Below are positions 53,170 to 64,000 of a stretch of 64,000 nucleotides of DNA, one piece after another. Within the stretch, counting starts at the first letter, position 1. Each line of letters opens with the position of its first letter. Origin of the DNA: Bactericera cockerelli (lineage: Eukaryota; Arthropoda; Insecta; Hemiptera; Triozidae); contig CM044959.1 of assembly GCA_024516035.1 (NCBI GenBank), positions 11,033,588-11,097,587 on the forward strand, in the 5' to 3' direction. Made by a program: the position numbers and the translations under genes. The notes beneath the pieces were generated by a model. The model did not search any database. It was given only the letters and a program-made list of their open reading frames with translations, and had not been told where the DNA came from.

Positions 53170-56100
53170 GATTCGTGAGACTTTCAATTTTGAATTTTTC
53201 AGATACGACGTAATTTTCATTGTAAAGTGTTGTGTTGTTTTTGCTTCTTAGTACCTGCAAACAAGAATATTTTTATCAGAACAATCACAAAACATAGTTT
53301 AAACTAAAATGTCTCTTATTCATCTTAAAGTCTTTATTGGTTGAGTCATAAGGACTGCATGCAGCTTTAGTCAGGTTTGTTTCCCATTTTGTCAAAAAAA
53401 AAAAAAAAAAAAAACCGTTCTCATCACTCAGATTAGATGCTTTATTTGAGCTCGGCTAGTTTGGCAACGTCAAGTAATTGAGTAATAATAATCATGGCCT
53501 TATTTATATCTACTGCTGCAATAGGACTAATGTGTCCCGTTATTCCAGCTGTAAGCCCAAACTAGACGTATTTTTTTGTTGTTGTTAACATCCCAAATGG
53601 CAGGTCGAATTGTCATGTCACGACTGGGTTTGAAGTGTGATCTCTCCACTACCAGAAAGACGAATCATTACCAGAACCACCCGGAACAATAGGGCCAAAT
53701 TATAACCTAACCCCTCAATGGGAAGTAAACATACTTAGTAAAAATAACAATTTGTAAAGCGAAAATAGTTGAATTGATTGAATTCAGAATAAACTACTAT
53801 CTAGTTTGTCATTTTTAAACCTATAAATTAAAAAAAGAAGAAAAATAAATTTACGTACCTGTGAGCAACTTAAAAAGCAAATCCTGAAATACAAGTTTGA
53901 AAATGGAAAAATACAATTGGCATTGGGGAATTTCAATCTCAAAGCATTGGCAGACAATAGTTACATAGTATTAGTAAAGATAAGTGACGTATGACACTAA
54001 GAATAACAAATACAATAATACATCAAAATCGTCATAAATACTTTTTATTAACATTAGTTACAAACAAAGACAAAGAAGGCATTATATAGAACAAGATTGA
54101 ATTGGTGAAAGAAAACACGAAAATTAATATGGTAATCATAAAAGTTTAAATACAAAATAAAGAACAATATAAACAAGAATAAAAAATAAACAACATAGAC
54201 AAAATATAGACAGATGTCCTAACGAAAGGGCGGGGTTATTAAGGTGTAATTTAATATAGGTAATGTACTTAGAAATATATTTTTTTTCGTGTTGGTAGGT
54301 ACATGCTTTCATGAGGGTAGTTCGGTATCAGAAGTGTGCGCGTGTCATCTTATGCGTGCAGGATTGTATTCACCCCTAGGTCTCCCGCAGGAATGGTAAT
54401 ATTAAGGAAAGTGCGTTTCTAATTAAAGCATGTACCATGTTATTCGCATTGAATCTTGATGAAATTCCGCAGTTCCCAAAGTATCATTTTCAAATTTCTT
54501 ACTTGAGAAACACTTGAATGAAAGTTTTTTTTCTCCATTAAACCAAAATTCTTCAATACTAACTTTACTGCCTGATCAAGACCAATGAGTCCCAAATTTC
54601 CAGCAAATAACCTAAGACATTATTCTGTGGTCAAAATCCCAAGAGGAAAGATAACATGTTACGTTAAGTATCTTTTAGGTTTCGAACCCGCGACATGCCA
54701 GAGGACTTGACCACTAAACTACCGGGACAGCATGTGAACAAAACAAAGTAAAACCATCTAGGCTTTGAAAGGAGTTAAAATAAAACCATGTTTTGAACGG
54801 AGGGGTCGGGGGGCAATGCATAACTAGTCAAGTGGTTAACACGCTAGTCTGGTAATCCAGGTAGTGTAGGGATCCGTTGGTTAGAATGCCGCCCAATGCT
54901 TTAATTTTTAATTAATTATTTGAGAATGTGACCACATCATAATGAGACTCTGAGGGTTAGGTGGTAGAAAATGGTTGAGCATTAACCTGGCCTGGTGGTA
55001 ACTTTCCCCTAAAGAGTATTTATTATAATTATTCTGAATCACTGGAGTGAAATTATCAGAAAACTTTAAACTTTTAATGTTCAGCGCAAACTATTGATAA
55101 AGTTATCGACCACTTATGTAAATCTGTTTAAACCAAAAACAATTTTTTTCCCAGCCGAGGATCGAACCCGGTACGCCAGAGTGAAAGACCAGTGCGCCAG
55201 CCACTCAACCACGGTACGGCACAAATCAAATTTCTAGCAAAAGGAAAAATATTTTTTGCTCAAAATATATCTCAAACCCCCGACCTCTGGATTACCAGAC
55301 ATATGCGCAACGCCGCGCCTTGACCACTGAGCTACCGGGGCAGAATAAAATGAAAATTTACTTAAAGTTTATTTCAAACCTGCGACCTTCGTATTTGGAG
55401 TCTGAGTTGTCGACTGGATGATCCCCGTGGCTTTCTGCTGTCTAGTGGCTAATCCTGATCCATTATATTAACCCTTCACATCCGACCAGACGGTAGTAGC
55501 TCCATTGACATGATACGTACTCAGGTGCATCAAATTCCATCCGTGCTCATGTGGCTGAAGGTCGAACTTTCTCTTTAAACTTTGAATTTGGAAAAAAAAT
55601 AAGTTTTTAAAGGAACGTTTATTAATTTGAATTCTATTTTTTTGTATACTCAATTTTTTTTTTTTCAATTTGGGTTTAATGTCTAATAAAATTGATTACT
55701 TGGCTTGTTATTAACACTTCTCATCAATTAGTTACCTAGATCCATAAGATAGCCAGCAAACTGTTATCAAATAGCAAATGCCTTTTTCTAAAATTATTTG
55801 CTAGAAACGTAAAAAAACTAGTTAATTACCAGTATGTTCCGACTCAATTTAAAACGAAAATCAATGGGGATGTAACTGGTATTGTCAATTTCCAGCAAAT
55901 GAAAGGCAATTTTTTTTTAATACCTATTGCCTTTTAATAAGGCAAATCTTTCTTTCTGGTAAAGTTAATTTCTTATAAAAAACGTATGTAAAACTCTACA
56001 TCGCCAATGGAAAGTTGAAAACTTCTCGTTCTGTCACTGAAGTTAAGCAACGTCAGCGAGGTTAGAACCTTATTGGCGACCACTCAATTTCGAAACATCG

Positions 56101-57420
56101 TGATTCTGCCTATTCATGGCCCCACTCGACCACCGTGACACTACGCCACAAATCAAATTTCTAGCAAAAGGAAAAATAATTTTTACTCAAAATATATCTC
56201 AAACCCTTGACCTCTAGATTACCAGACAGATGCACAACGCCGCGCCTTGGCCACTGAGATACCTGGACGGACTAAAATGAAAATTTCCTTAAACTTTATT
56301 TCAAACCTGCGACCTTCGTATTTGGAGTCTGAGTTGTCGACTGGATGATCCCCGTGGCTTTCTGCTGTCTAGTGGCTAATCCTGATCCATTATATTAACC
56401 CTTCACATCCGACCAGACGGTAGTAGCTCCATTGACATGATACGTACTCAGGTGCATCAAATTCCATCCGTGCTCATGTGGCTGAAGGTCGAACTTTCTC
56501 TTTAAACTTTGAATTTGGAAAAAAAATAAGTTTTTAAAGGAACGCTTTATTAATATGAATTCTATTCTTTTTATTTTTTTATAACCAAGATTATTGTATT
56601 ACTTGGCTAGTTATTAGCATTTCTCATGATTTACCTGTATTCATAAAATAGCCAGCAAACTTTATCAATAGGTAATTTTCTTTTTCTAATAATAGGTACT
56701 AGCTGAAATCCCGCACTTCGTCGCCGTTGAGGTTTTTGCCCGTGGCTAATCCTATTTGGATTTTTTAAAAATCCTTCATTGGTACGCAACTAAACCTCCA
56801 TACCTACATTTAAAATTAGGAGTAATGCCTTAAGCACATATAGTATGCCTATATTTGTACCGGTTTAAAGTAAAACTGAAATCAATGAGGATGTAGCTGG
56901 TTTTGTAAATTTCCAGCAAATGAAAGGCAAACCTCCCTTTTTGGAAAACCTAAAGTCTATAAAGACATAAGTGAATCTCTACATGAGTTTTTCTTATCTC
57001 CGACATAACATTGAAAACTTCTCGTTCTGTCACTGAAGTAAGCAACATCAGTGAGGTTAGGACCTATGTGGTGACCATACAAATGAGAATCTACGTAATG
57101 ACAGGCTAGTGGCTATGGGTATTCTCAGCCCCACTCAGGCTACGTGAGGTTAATGTGAGAAGCTGGTTTGTGAGTTTCCAGAGAATGAAGGGTGAAATCC
57201 TCGTCTTGAAAAAGGAAATTAATTTTGCAACGCCAAAAACAAAACATATGGCTTCACCATTTATTTGAAAGAGGCGTTAAAGAAAAAGCAGAATAAATTA
57301 AAACAAAGTTTTAAACTACTGACGTTAACTTAGAAATAATAATTTATTTATCTACAGTGTCGCATTTATCTACATTTATCCAACTTTATTTCAAAACTGG
57401 CTCGCCCTGAATAGTATTTG

Positions 57421-58270
57421 GGGCGAGAGTAGCCCGGTGTACTGCGGGTTGCAGCACGTGCGACATCTGCAGGCGGAACTTGCTAGGCAGGAGGACGAGC
57501 AGGCCGCGTTCACACGACTCAAGCACACGATCGGCCAGTACGAGGAACACGCGGCCAAAGTGACTGCGGAGAAGTTTGCTTTGCTCTCCAAGTGAACAGG
57601 CCGCGTTCACACGACTGAGACATACACTGGGGTAGTACAAGATGTAGCCAAAGTGACCGCAGAGAAGTTTGCTTTGCTCTCCAAGTGAACAGGCCGCGTT
57701 CACACAACTGAGAAATACACTGGGGTAGTACAAGGTGTAGCCAAAGTGACCGCAGAGAAGTTTGCTTTGCTCTCCAAGTGAACAGGCAGCGTTCACACGA
57801 CTGAGACACACACTGGGGTTGTACAAGGTGAAGCAAAAGTGACCGCAGAGAAGTTTGCTTTGCTCTCAAAGTGAACAGGCCGCGTTCACACGACTGAGAA
57901 ATACACTGGGGTAGTACAAGGTGTAGCGAAAGTGACCGCAGAGAAGTTTGCTTTACTCTCCAAGTGAACAGGCAGCGTTCACACGACTGAGACACACACT
58001 GGGGTTGTACAAGGTGAAGCAAAAGTGGCCGCAGAGAAGTTTGCTTTGCTCTTAAAGTGAACAGGCCGCGTTCACACGACTTAGACACACGCAGGGTAGT
58101 ACAAGGTGCAGCCAAAGTGACCGCAGAGAAGTTTGCTTCTCAAAGTGAACAGGCCGCGTTCACACGACTTAGACACACGCAGGGTAGTACAAGGTGCAGC
58201 CAAACTGACCGTAGAGAAGTTTGCTTTGCCCTCCAAGTGAACAGGCAGCGTTCACACGCTAGGGTAGTGT
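57421..58270 (+). pseudogene. NUP160 exon 12 copy and 93-bp array, unit 4
   Basis: Same protein frame as unit 3, with TGA at 57593-57595. About seven 93-bp units. Confidence 0.88.
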
Positions 58271-58691
58271 GCAAGGCCTAGCCAATGTGACCCGGAAGAT
58301 GTTTTTACTAGTGCATTGGTAGTCAAGTGGTTAACGCACTAGTCTGGTAATCCAGGTAGCTTAGGGGTCCGTTGGTTCGAATAGGGAATCCAACGCTTTG
58401 CAATGAATTGACTTGATAGAATTTATCTATGGATTTCGCCCTTAATGTTCCGTTTAGAAACGCGCTCTTTACTAATTATTAAAGTTTGCCAATGGTTTGA
58501 TTTCATAGGATTTTTTATCATAATTATAATTTTATAGTTTTCATTTTTTGATTTGCTTTTTTAGTTGCAACACAAGTGTTCCGGAGATAAAAGTTATTAT
58601 AGATAAAAATGTATACTTACTTGTCTTTTGTGAGTCCGCTTTGTGTTGTACATGTTCATTTTGATTACGCTTTTCAATTTGGAATGAATGT

Positions 58692-60420
58692 GGATTGCAG
58701 AATTTTGATTGAACTTGAACACAACTTAATTTTGACAAACTTCAGAATTTTGATTGATTTTTAACACAACACAATTTTGGTGGACTGCAGAATTTTGATA
58801 TTCAACGCAACATAATTTTGGTAGACTGTATAATTTTGAAGACAACATAATTTTGATGGACTGTAGAATTTTGAAGACAGCATAATTTGAGTGGACTGCA
58901 GAATTTTGGGTGGACTGCAGAATTTTGAACACAACATAATTTTGATGGACTGCAGAATTTGGAGACAGCATAATTTTGATGAACTGCAGAATTTTGAAGA
59001 CAACATAATTTTGATGGACTGCAGAATTTTGAAGACAGCATAATTTGGGTGGACTGCAGAATTTTGAAGACAGCATAATTTGAGTGGACTGCAGAATTTT
59101 GAAGACAAACATAATTTTGATGGACTGCAGAATTTTGAAGACAGCATAATTTGGGTGGACTGCAGAATTTTGAAGACAACATAATTTTGATGGACTGCAG
59201 AATTTTGAAGACAGCATAATTTGGGTGGACTGCAGAATTTTGAAGACAACATAATTTTGATGGACTGCAGAATTTTGAAGACAGCATAATTTGGGTGGAC
59301 TGCAGAATTTTGAACACAACATAATTTTGATGGACTGCAGAATTTGGAGACAGCATAATTTTGATGAACTGCAGAATTTTGAAGACAACATAATTTTGAT
59401 GGACTGCAGAATTTTGAAGACAGCATAATTTGGGTGGACTGCAAAATTTTGAAGACAGTATAATTTTGATGGACTGCAGAATTTTGAAGACAGCATAATT
59501 TGGGTGGACTGCAGAATTTTGAACACAACATAATTTTGATGGACTGCAGAATTTGGAGACAGCATAATTTTGATGAACTGTAGAATTTTGAACACAACAT
59601 AATTTCTGATGGACTGCTGAATTTTGAAGACGGCATGATTTTGATGGACTGCAGAATTTTGAAGACAGCATAATTTTGATTGATTGCAGAATTTTGAAGA
59701 CAGCATAATTTTGATAGATTGCAGAGTTTTGAAGACAACATAATTTTGATGGACTGCAGAATTTTGAAGACAGCATAATTTGGGTGGACTGCAAAATTTT
59801 GAAGACAGCATAATTTTGATGGACTGCAGAATTTTGATGACAGCATAATTTTGATGGATTGCAGAATTTTGAAGACAGCATAATTTTGATGGACTGCAGA
59901 ATTTTGAAGACAGCATAATTTCGATGGACTGCAGAATTTTGAAGACAGCATAATTTTGATGGACTGCAGAATTTTGATGACAGCATAATTTTGATGGATT
60001 GCAGAATTTTGAAGACAGCATAATTTTGATGGACTGCAGAATTTTGAAGACAGCATAATTTCGATGGACTGCAGAATTTTGAAGACAGCATAATTTTGAT
60101 GGATTGCATAATTTTGAAGACAGCATAATTTTGATGGATTGCAGAATTTTGAAGACAACATAATTTTGATGGACTGCAGAATTTTGAAGACAACATAATT
60201 TTGATTGATTGCAGATTTTGAAGACAGCATAATTTTGATGGACTGCAGAATTTTGAAGACAGCATAGTTTTGAAGACAACATAATTTTGGTAGACTGCAG
60301 AATTTTGATTTTCAATACAACTCAATTTTGATGGACTGCAGAATTTTGATCTCGAACACAACATAATTTTGGAAGACTGCAATCTCGCATACATTATAAT
60401 TTTGACAGACTGCAGATGTT
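58692..60420. repeat. 35-bp satellite, unit 4
   Basis: About 49 units. Its distribution of variants differs from units 2 and 3 (an internal repeat of the gatgacagc variant at 59834 and 59976). Minus-strand frames of 489-556 residues are open. Confidence 0.96.
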
Positions 60421-60644
60421 TGATTCGTGAGACTTTCAATTTTGAATTTTTCAGATACGACGTAATTTTCATTGTAAAGTGTTGTGTTGTTTTTGCTTCT
60501 TAGTACCTGCAAACAAGAATATTTTTATCAGAACAATCACAAAACATAGTTTAAACTAAAATGTCTCTTATTCATCTTAAAGTCTTTATTGGTTGAGTCA
60601 TAAGGACTGCATGCAGCTTTAGTCAGGTTTGTTTCCAATTTTGT

Positions 60645-60682
<38 letters not shown>

Positions 60683-61642
60683 GTTCTCATCACTCAGATT
60701 AGATGCTTTATTTGAGCTCGGCTAGTTTGGCAACGTCAAGTAATTGAGTAATAATAATCATGGCCTTATTTATATCTACTGCTGCAATAGGACTAATGTG
60801 TCCCGTTATTCCAGCTGTAAGCCCAAACTAGACGTATTTTTTTGTTGTTGTTAACATCCCAAATGGCAGGTCGAATTGTCATGTCACGACTGGGTTTGAA
60901 GTGTGATCTCTCCACTACCAGAAAGACGAATCATTACCAGAACCACCCGGAACAATAGGGCCAAATTATAACCTAACCCCTCAATGGCAAGTAAACATAC
61001 TTAGTAAAAATAACAATTTGTAAAGCGAAAATAGTTGAATTGATTGAATTCAGAATAAACTACTATCTAGTTTGTCATTTTTAAACCTATAAATTAAAAA
61101 AAGAAGAAAAATAAATTTACGTACCTGTGAGCAACTTAAAAAGCATATCCTGAAATACAAGTTTAAAAATGGAAAAATACAATTGGCATTGGGGAATTTT
61201 AATCTCAAACCATTGGCAGACAATAGTTACATAGTATTAGTAAAGATAAGTGACGTATGACACTAAGAATAACAAATACAATAATACATCAAAATCGTCA
61301 TAAATACTTTTTATTAACATTAGTTACAAACAAAGACAAAGTAGGCATTATATAGAACAAGATTGAATTGGTGAAAGAAAACACGAAAATTAATATGGTA
61401 ATCATAAAAGTTTAAATACAAAATAAAGAACAATATAAACAAGAATAAAAAATAAACAACATAGACAAAATATAGACAGATGTCCTAACGAAAGGGCGGG
61501 GTTATTAAGGTGTAATTTAATATAGGTAATGTACTTAGAAATATATTTTTATCGTTTTGGTAGGTACATGGTTTCATGAGGGTAGTTCGGTATCAGAAGT
61601 GTGCGCGTGTCATCTTATGTGTGCAGGATTGTATTCACCCCT

Positions 61643-62806
61643 TTGTATTCAAAAAATATAAATATAGGAGAAAACAATAAATTTAATTTTACGAACGCTA
61701 ATTTTACCCTGATCAATACCATGTTAGCTAAAATACAATGGTCTGATGTAATAAATCTGGATTCAAAAGATTGCAACCAAAATCTGGACCAATTTTATCA
61801 GAAAATATTCGAAATTTTAGAACAACACGTTCCAAAGTACAAAAACACGCACACCAAATATAAATATCCTATATGGTGGACGCATGACACAAAAATGAAA
61901 TTTAAAAGTAAAGAGAGACTAAGAAAACAAAAAAATAAATCCACAAATCAACAGAACAAATATAAGCAACTGCGTAAGTTATGTAAATCTCAAATTAAAA
62001 TAAATTACCAAAACTATGTACAAAAAATGTCCCAAAACATAAAATAAGATAGTTCCCAATTTTGGAAATTCTACAAAAACAGGAAAGCTCTCTCTAACAA
62101 GAAATCAGTACAACATGAAGGTAAAGACTTAGTCGATCCTAAAATAATAGCCAACACCTTTGCACAACATTTTCTTAAATCACACAACAATAACACAAGA
62201 GTCCCAGAGTCTACAGCATCACTCTCACCGGAACAAATATATTCAAACACACACCTTCATATTGAATACTTCACAAAAGACGACATTAAAAAAGCTGTTC
62301 AAGAAATACCGGTAAAAAAATCACCTGGTACCGATGGATTACCACCAATTCTGTTCAAAAAATGCTTAGATACCCTTTTAAACCCCCTAACTAACTTAAT
62401 TAATCAATCATTACGAGAAGCAGTATATCCAGACAAAATAAAAGAATCTATTATAAAACCGATCCCCAAAAAAGGTAATAATGTGGAAATTAACAACCAC
62501 CGACCCATTTCAACCCTTAATACACTGGCAAAAATCTATGAATGTGCTCTGTACAATAAAATCTCAAATTTCATCTTCAGTAACGTATCTCCTAATCAAC
62601 ACGGCTTCGTAAAACAAAAATCCACACTCAGTAACCTTACTGAATTCTGCGACTACGTCGCTCGTGTCATATCTGAAAAAGCTCAAATTGATGTAATTTA
62701 CAGCGATATATCTAAATGTTTCGACTCTATTTCACACGCAGCCATAATACACAAACTACAATCAATAGGGTTCTCTACCCCTCTTGTCCAACTAATGAAG
62801 AGCTAG
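61643..62806 (+). pseudogene. LINE ORF2 fragment (end of endonuclease linker and reverse transcriptase)
   Basis: One frame runs through the fragment with a single TAA (62045-62047). Before the stop, YPIWWTHDTKMKFKSKERLR is the familiar segment between endonuclease and RT. After it come FWKFYKNRKALSNKK, KKSPGTDGLPPILFKK, IIKPIPKKGNN...NHRPIS, QHGFVKQKSTLSNLTEF and YSDISKCFDSISH, i.e. RT motifs up to motif A, with the first catalytic Asp in SDISKCFD. It ends before the FADD box. The order fits Jockey/CR1-type non-LTR elements. The copy is cut at both ends and not functional. Confidence 0.88.
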
Positions 62807-63335
62807 GGTCAAGGCGGCACTTATGGACCATACCGCACTTATGGACCACACTGAGTTTAAGTTTAAAAAATAAGAAAACTAAAGACCGCGAGAAAATGTC
62901 ATTAGGCTCATATGATAGCTTGAAGTGTTTTATAATTGTAGCAATAAGTCAATTTTGCCTCAGTGCGTGTGAAATAATTACAAAAACATCGCAAACTTTT
63001 TTTCTTAAAAGGTAGGTATTTCTAAGAAATTTTCTTAAGAATTTATTTTTATTAAATTATTTTTATTAATTTGTTTGTTCATTATTTATTTTTAAAATGT
63101 TCATTTAATTAAACTAGAGGTGATCAATCATCTTCTAAATATAAAGAAAATATTCTAGCGCAGAACTGGACCTGGCTAAGGGGGTGGTCCAAATGTCAAG
63201 ACATTTTTCGACTAATCTTGACTTATGGACCGCCTGGTCCATAAGTCAAGACCCATGTTATATATTTTTCTTTACTTATGGACCACCTATTTTTAAATTT
63301 ATGTTTCCCTAAAATCATTACCGTTTCACCTAGTT
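62807..63335. repeat. A+T-rich repeat with recurring word acttatggacca
   Basis: The word occurs at about 62819, 62840, 63221 (variant ending cc) and 63278, and inverted at 63236. A perfect hairpin, cttgacttatggacc / ggtccataagtcaag (15-bp arms, 4-base loop gcct), lies at 63217-63250. It probably belongs to an unidentified DNA transposon. Confidence 0.55.
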
Positions 63336-63339
63336 CTGA

Positions 63340-63955
63340 CTGAATTTATTGATACACACAAAAGAAATATCCAATGGGAAGGCATAGAAGAAGCCCACAT
63401 GCTCTTTGAACTTCGGAAGAAATGAAAAGAAGACATAGAAAATGAAAACCTAAGAATAAGGGAACTTATTCAATGAAACAGGTGAAGATGTACGCAATAT
63501 TGCTGAAAACAAGAACAGACGGATGAATGAAATCATCCACATTGCTGAAGTGTTCTAAAGAGTATGCGTGATGATTGAGAGAGTGACAACATGTCTGGAA
63601 AAAAGAATCAATGAAGAGCTTGAAGATGATCCCCCAGAACCACAAGCCAATGAAGAAAATGGCCCAAACAAATCAAAACCTCCACTCACAGAAAGAAGTA
63701 ATACCCCAGTTTCTAGTAATTTACTGAAAGATGTACGAGAACCGAGAACAACACACTAAACAGCTATCACTAATTTTTGACTCGGTAATAAGATATCCAG
63801 AAGATTTTATAAAAAAGGGAAGAAAACGTAAAGATGTTGTAAATTGTCCGCCTGTGCTTACAAGTGAACAGATGATGGAATATCACAAGAAGAAAGAATA
63901 TCAGAAATTGGAACTTGAAAATTTGCGCTCAGAAAAAAAGAAGGAAAGATAAGCT
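63340..63955 (+). pseudogene. Possible pogo/jerky-type transposase C-terminus, broken
   Basis: Overlapping frames 63568-63759 (ERVTTCLEKRINEELEDDPP ... SNTPVSSNLLKD) and 63731-63952 (FIKKGRKRKDVVNCPPVLTS ... EQMMEYHKKKEYQKLELENL) look like one protein interrupted by a frameshift. An acidic linker followed by Kxx(V)LTSEQ(M)xEYHxKKE and a Lys-rich end is usual at the C-terminus of CENP-B/pogo-type transposases. The catalytic part is not visible. The assignment is tentative. Confidence 0.4.
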
Positions 63956-64000
63956 AAAACAAAAATAGCACAAAAAAAAAAGAAAAATAAATTTTATGAA

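Larger units (their letters stand above)
50303..57379. repeat. Large tandem array, unit 3 (7077 bp)
   Basis: Shorter 93-bp array (50519-51195, about seven units) and shorter satellite. It shares tgctagg (Ala) in the exon copy and gtgttccgg near the satellite with unit 4, so units 3 and 4 form one subtype and units 1 and 2 another. Confidence 0.93.
57380..61642. repeat. Large tandem array, unit 4 (truncated, 4263 bp)
   Basis: It has the order of unit 3 up to attgtattcaccc at 61630-61640, where it breaks into LINE sequence. The poly-A inside it (60647-60680) is the longest of the series, versus about 19-23 in the other units. Confidence 0.93.

Noticed and set aside
28312..60420. Regular 35-bp repeats as a possible CRISPR array
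   Set aside because: The units are directly adjacent with no unique spacers, and the genome is eukaryotic.

Overview
This is eukaryotic genomic DNA. Short GC-rich coding exons with GT..AG borders sit in long A+T-rich introns full of tRNA-headed and 5S-headed SINEs, LINE fragments, MITEs and many tandem repeats. The exon-encoded protein reads as a metazoan Nup160. The repeat types suggest an arthropod, perhaps a hemipteran-like insect, but that is a weak inference. There is no bacterial gene content.

Region 1 (1-27200) holds the 3' two thirds of a plus-strand NUP160 gene. Twelve exons can be placed (472-727, 4467-4648, 5389-5654, 10324-10557, 11273-11484, 13869-14129, 16665-16983, 18362-18637, 20487-20637, 22499-22752, 23977-24127, 26302-26522). 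Every junction phase agrees, giving about 926 residues of the alpha-helical part plus the stop, provided one extra G in exon 7 (16813-16816) is discounted. The N-terminal beta-propeller lies upstream of the window. A small two-exon minus-strand gene for a predicted secreted, coiled-coil protein is nested in intron 3 (6513-7439).

The striking theme is that exon EDGES of this gene, with their splice sites, have been copied into tandem arrays: exon 2 (four partial copies separated by kilobases of TTCTA microsatellite), exon 4 (162 bp x4), exon 7 (5' edge and a 33-bp donor array), exon 9 (three decayed copies), exon 10 (55-bp acceptor array and 25-bp donor array), exon 11 (about 42-bp donor array) and exon 12 (93-bp array over the stop codon). 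Even the nested gene ends inside a 29-bp array.

Region 2 (27200-61642) is a segmental tandem array. A divergent first copy is followed by four units starting at 33181, 42592, 50303 and 57380 (spacings 9411, 7711 and 7077 bp; the last is cut at 61642). Each unit carries a fragment of NUP160 exon 12 with its 93-bp array, a 35-bp satellite of about 1.5-1.7 kb that is stop-free over long stretches in all minus-strand frames, and a shared set of old SINEs. Splice-like signals around the satellite hint at a decayed or unrecognised minus-strand gene.

Region 3 (61643-64000) is transposon debris: a LINE reverse transcriptase fragment with an internal stop, a hairpin-bearing repeat built on the word acttatggacca, and a possible pogo/jerky-type transposase C-terminus.

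Local SINE names used below: A (tRNA head, CCCGGTAGCTCAGTGG), B (TAGCTTGATCGATAAGG), C (GTCAAGTGGTTAACGC), D (shared core domain with either a tRNA or a 5S head), E (GTAGCCAAGCTGG, unclassified), F (short CTAAAGGGCGGG repeat).
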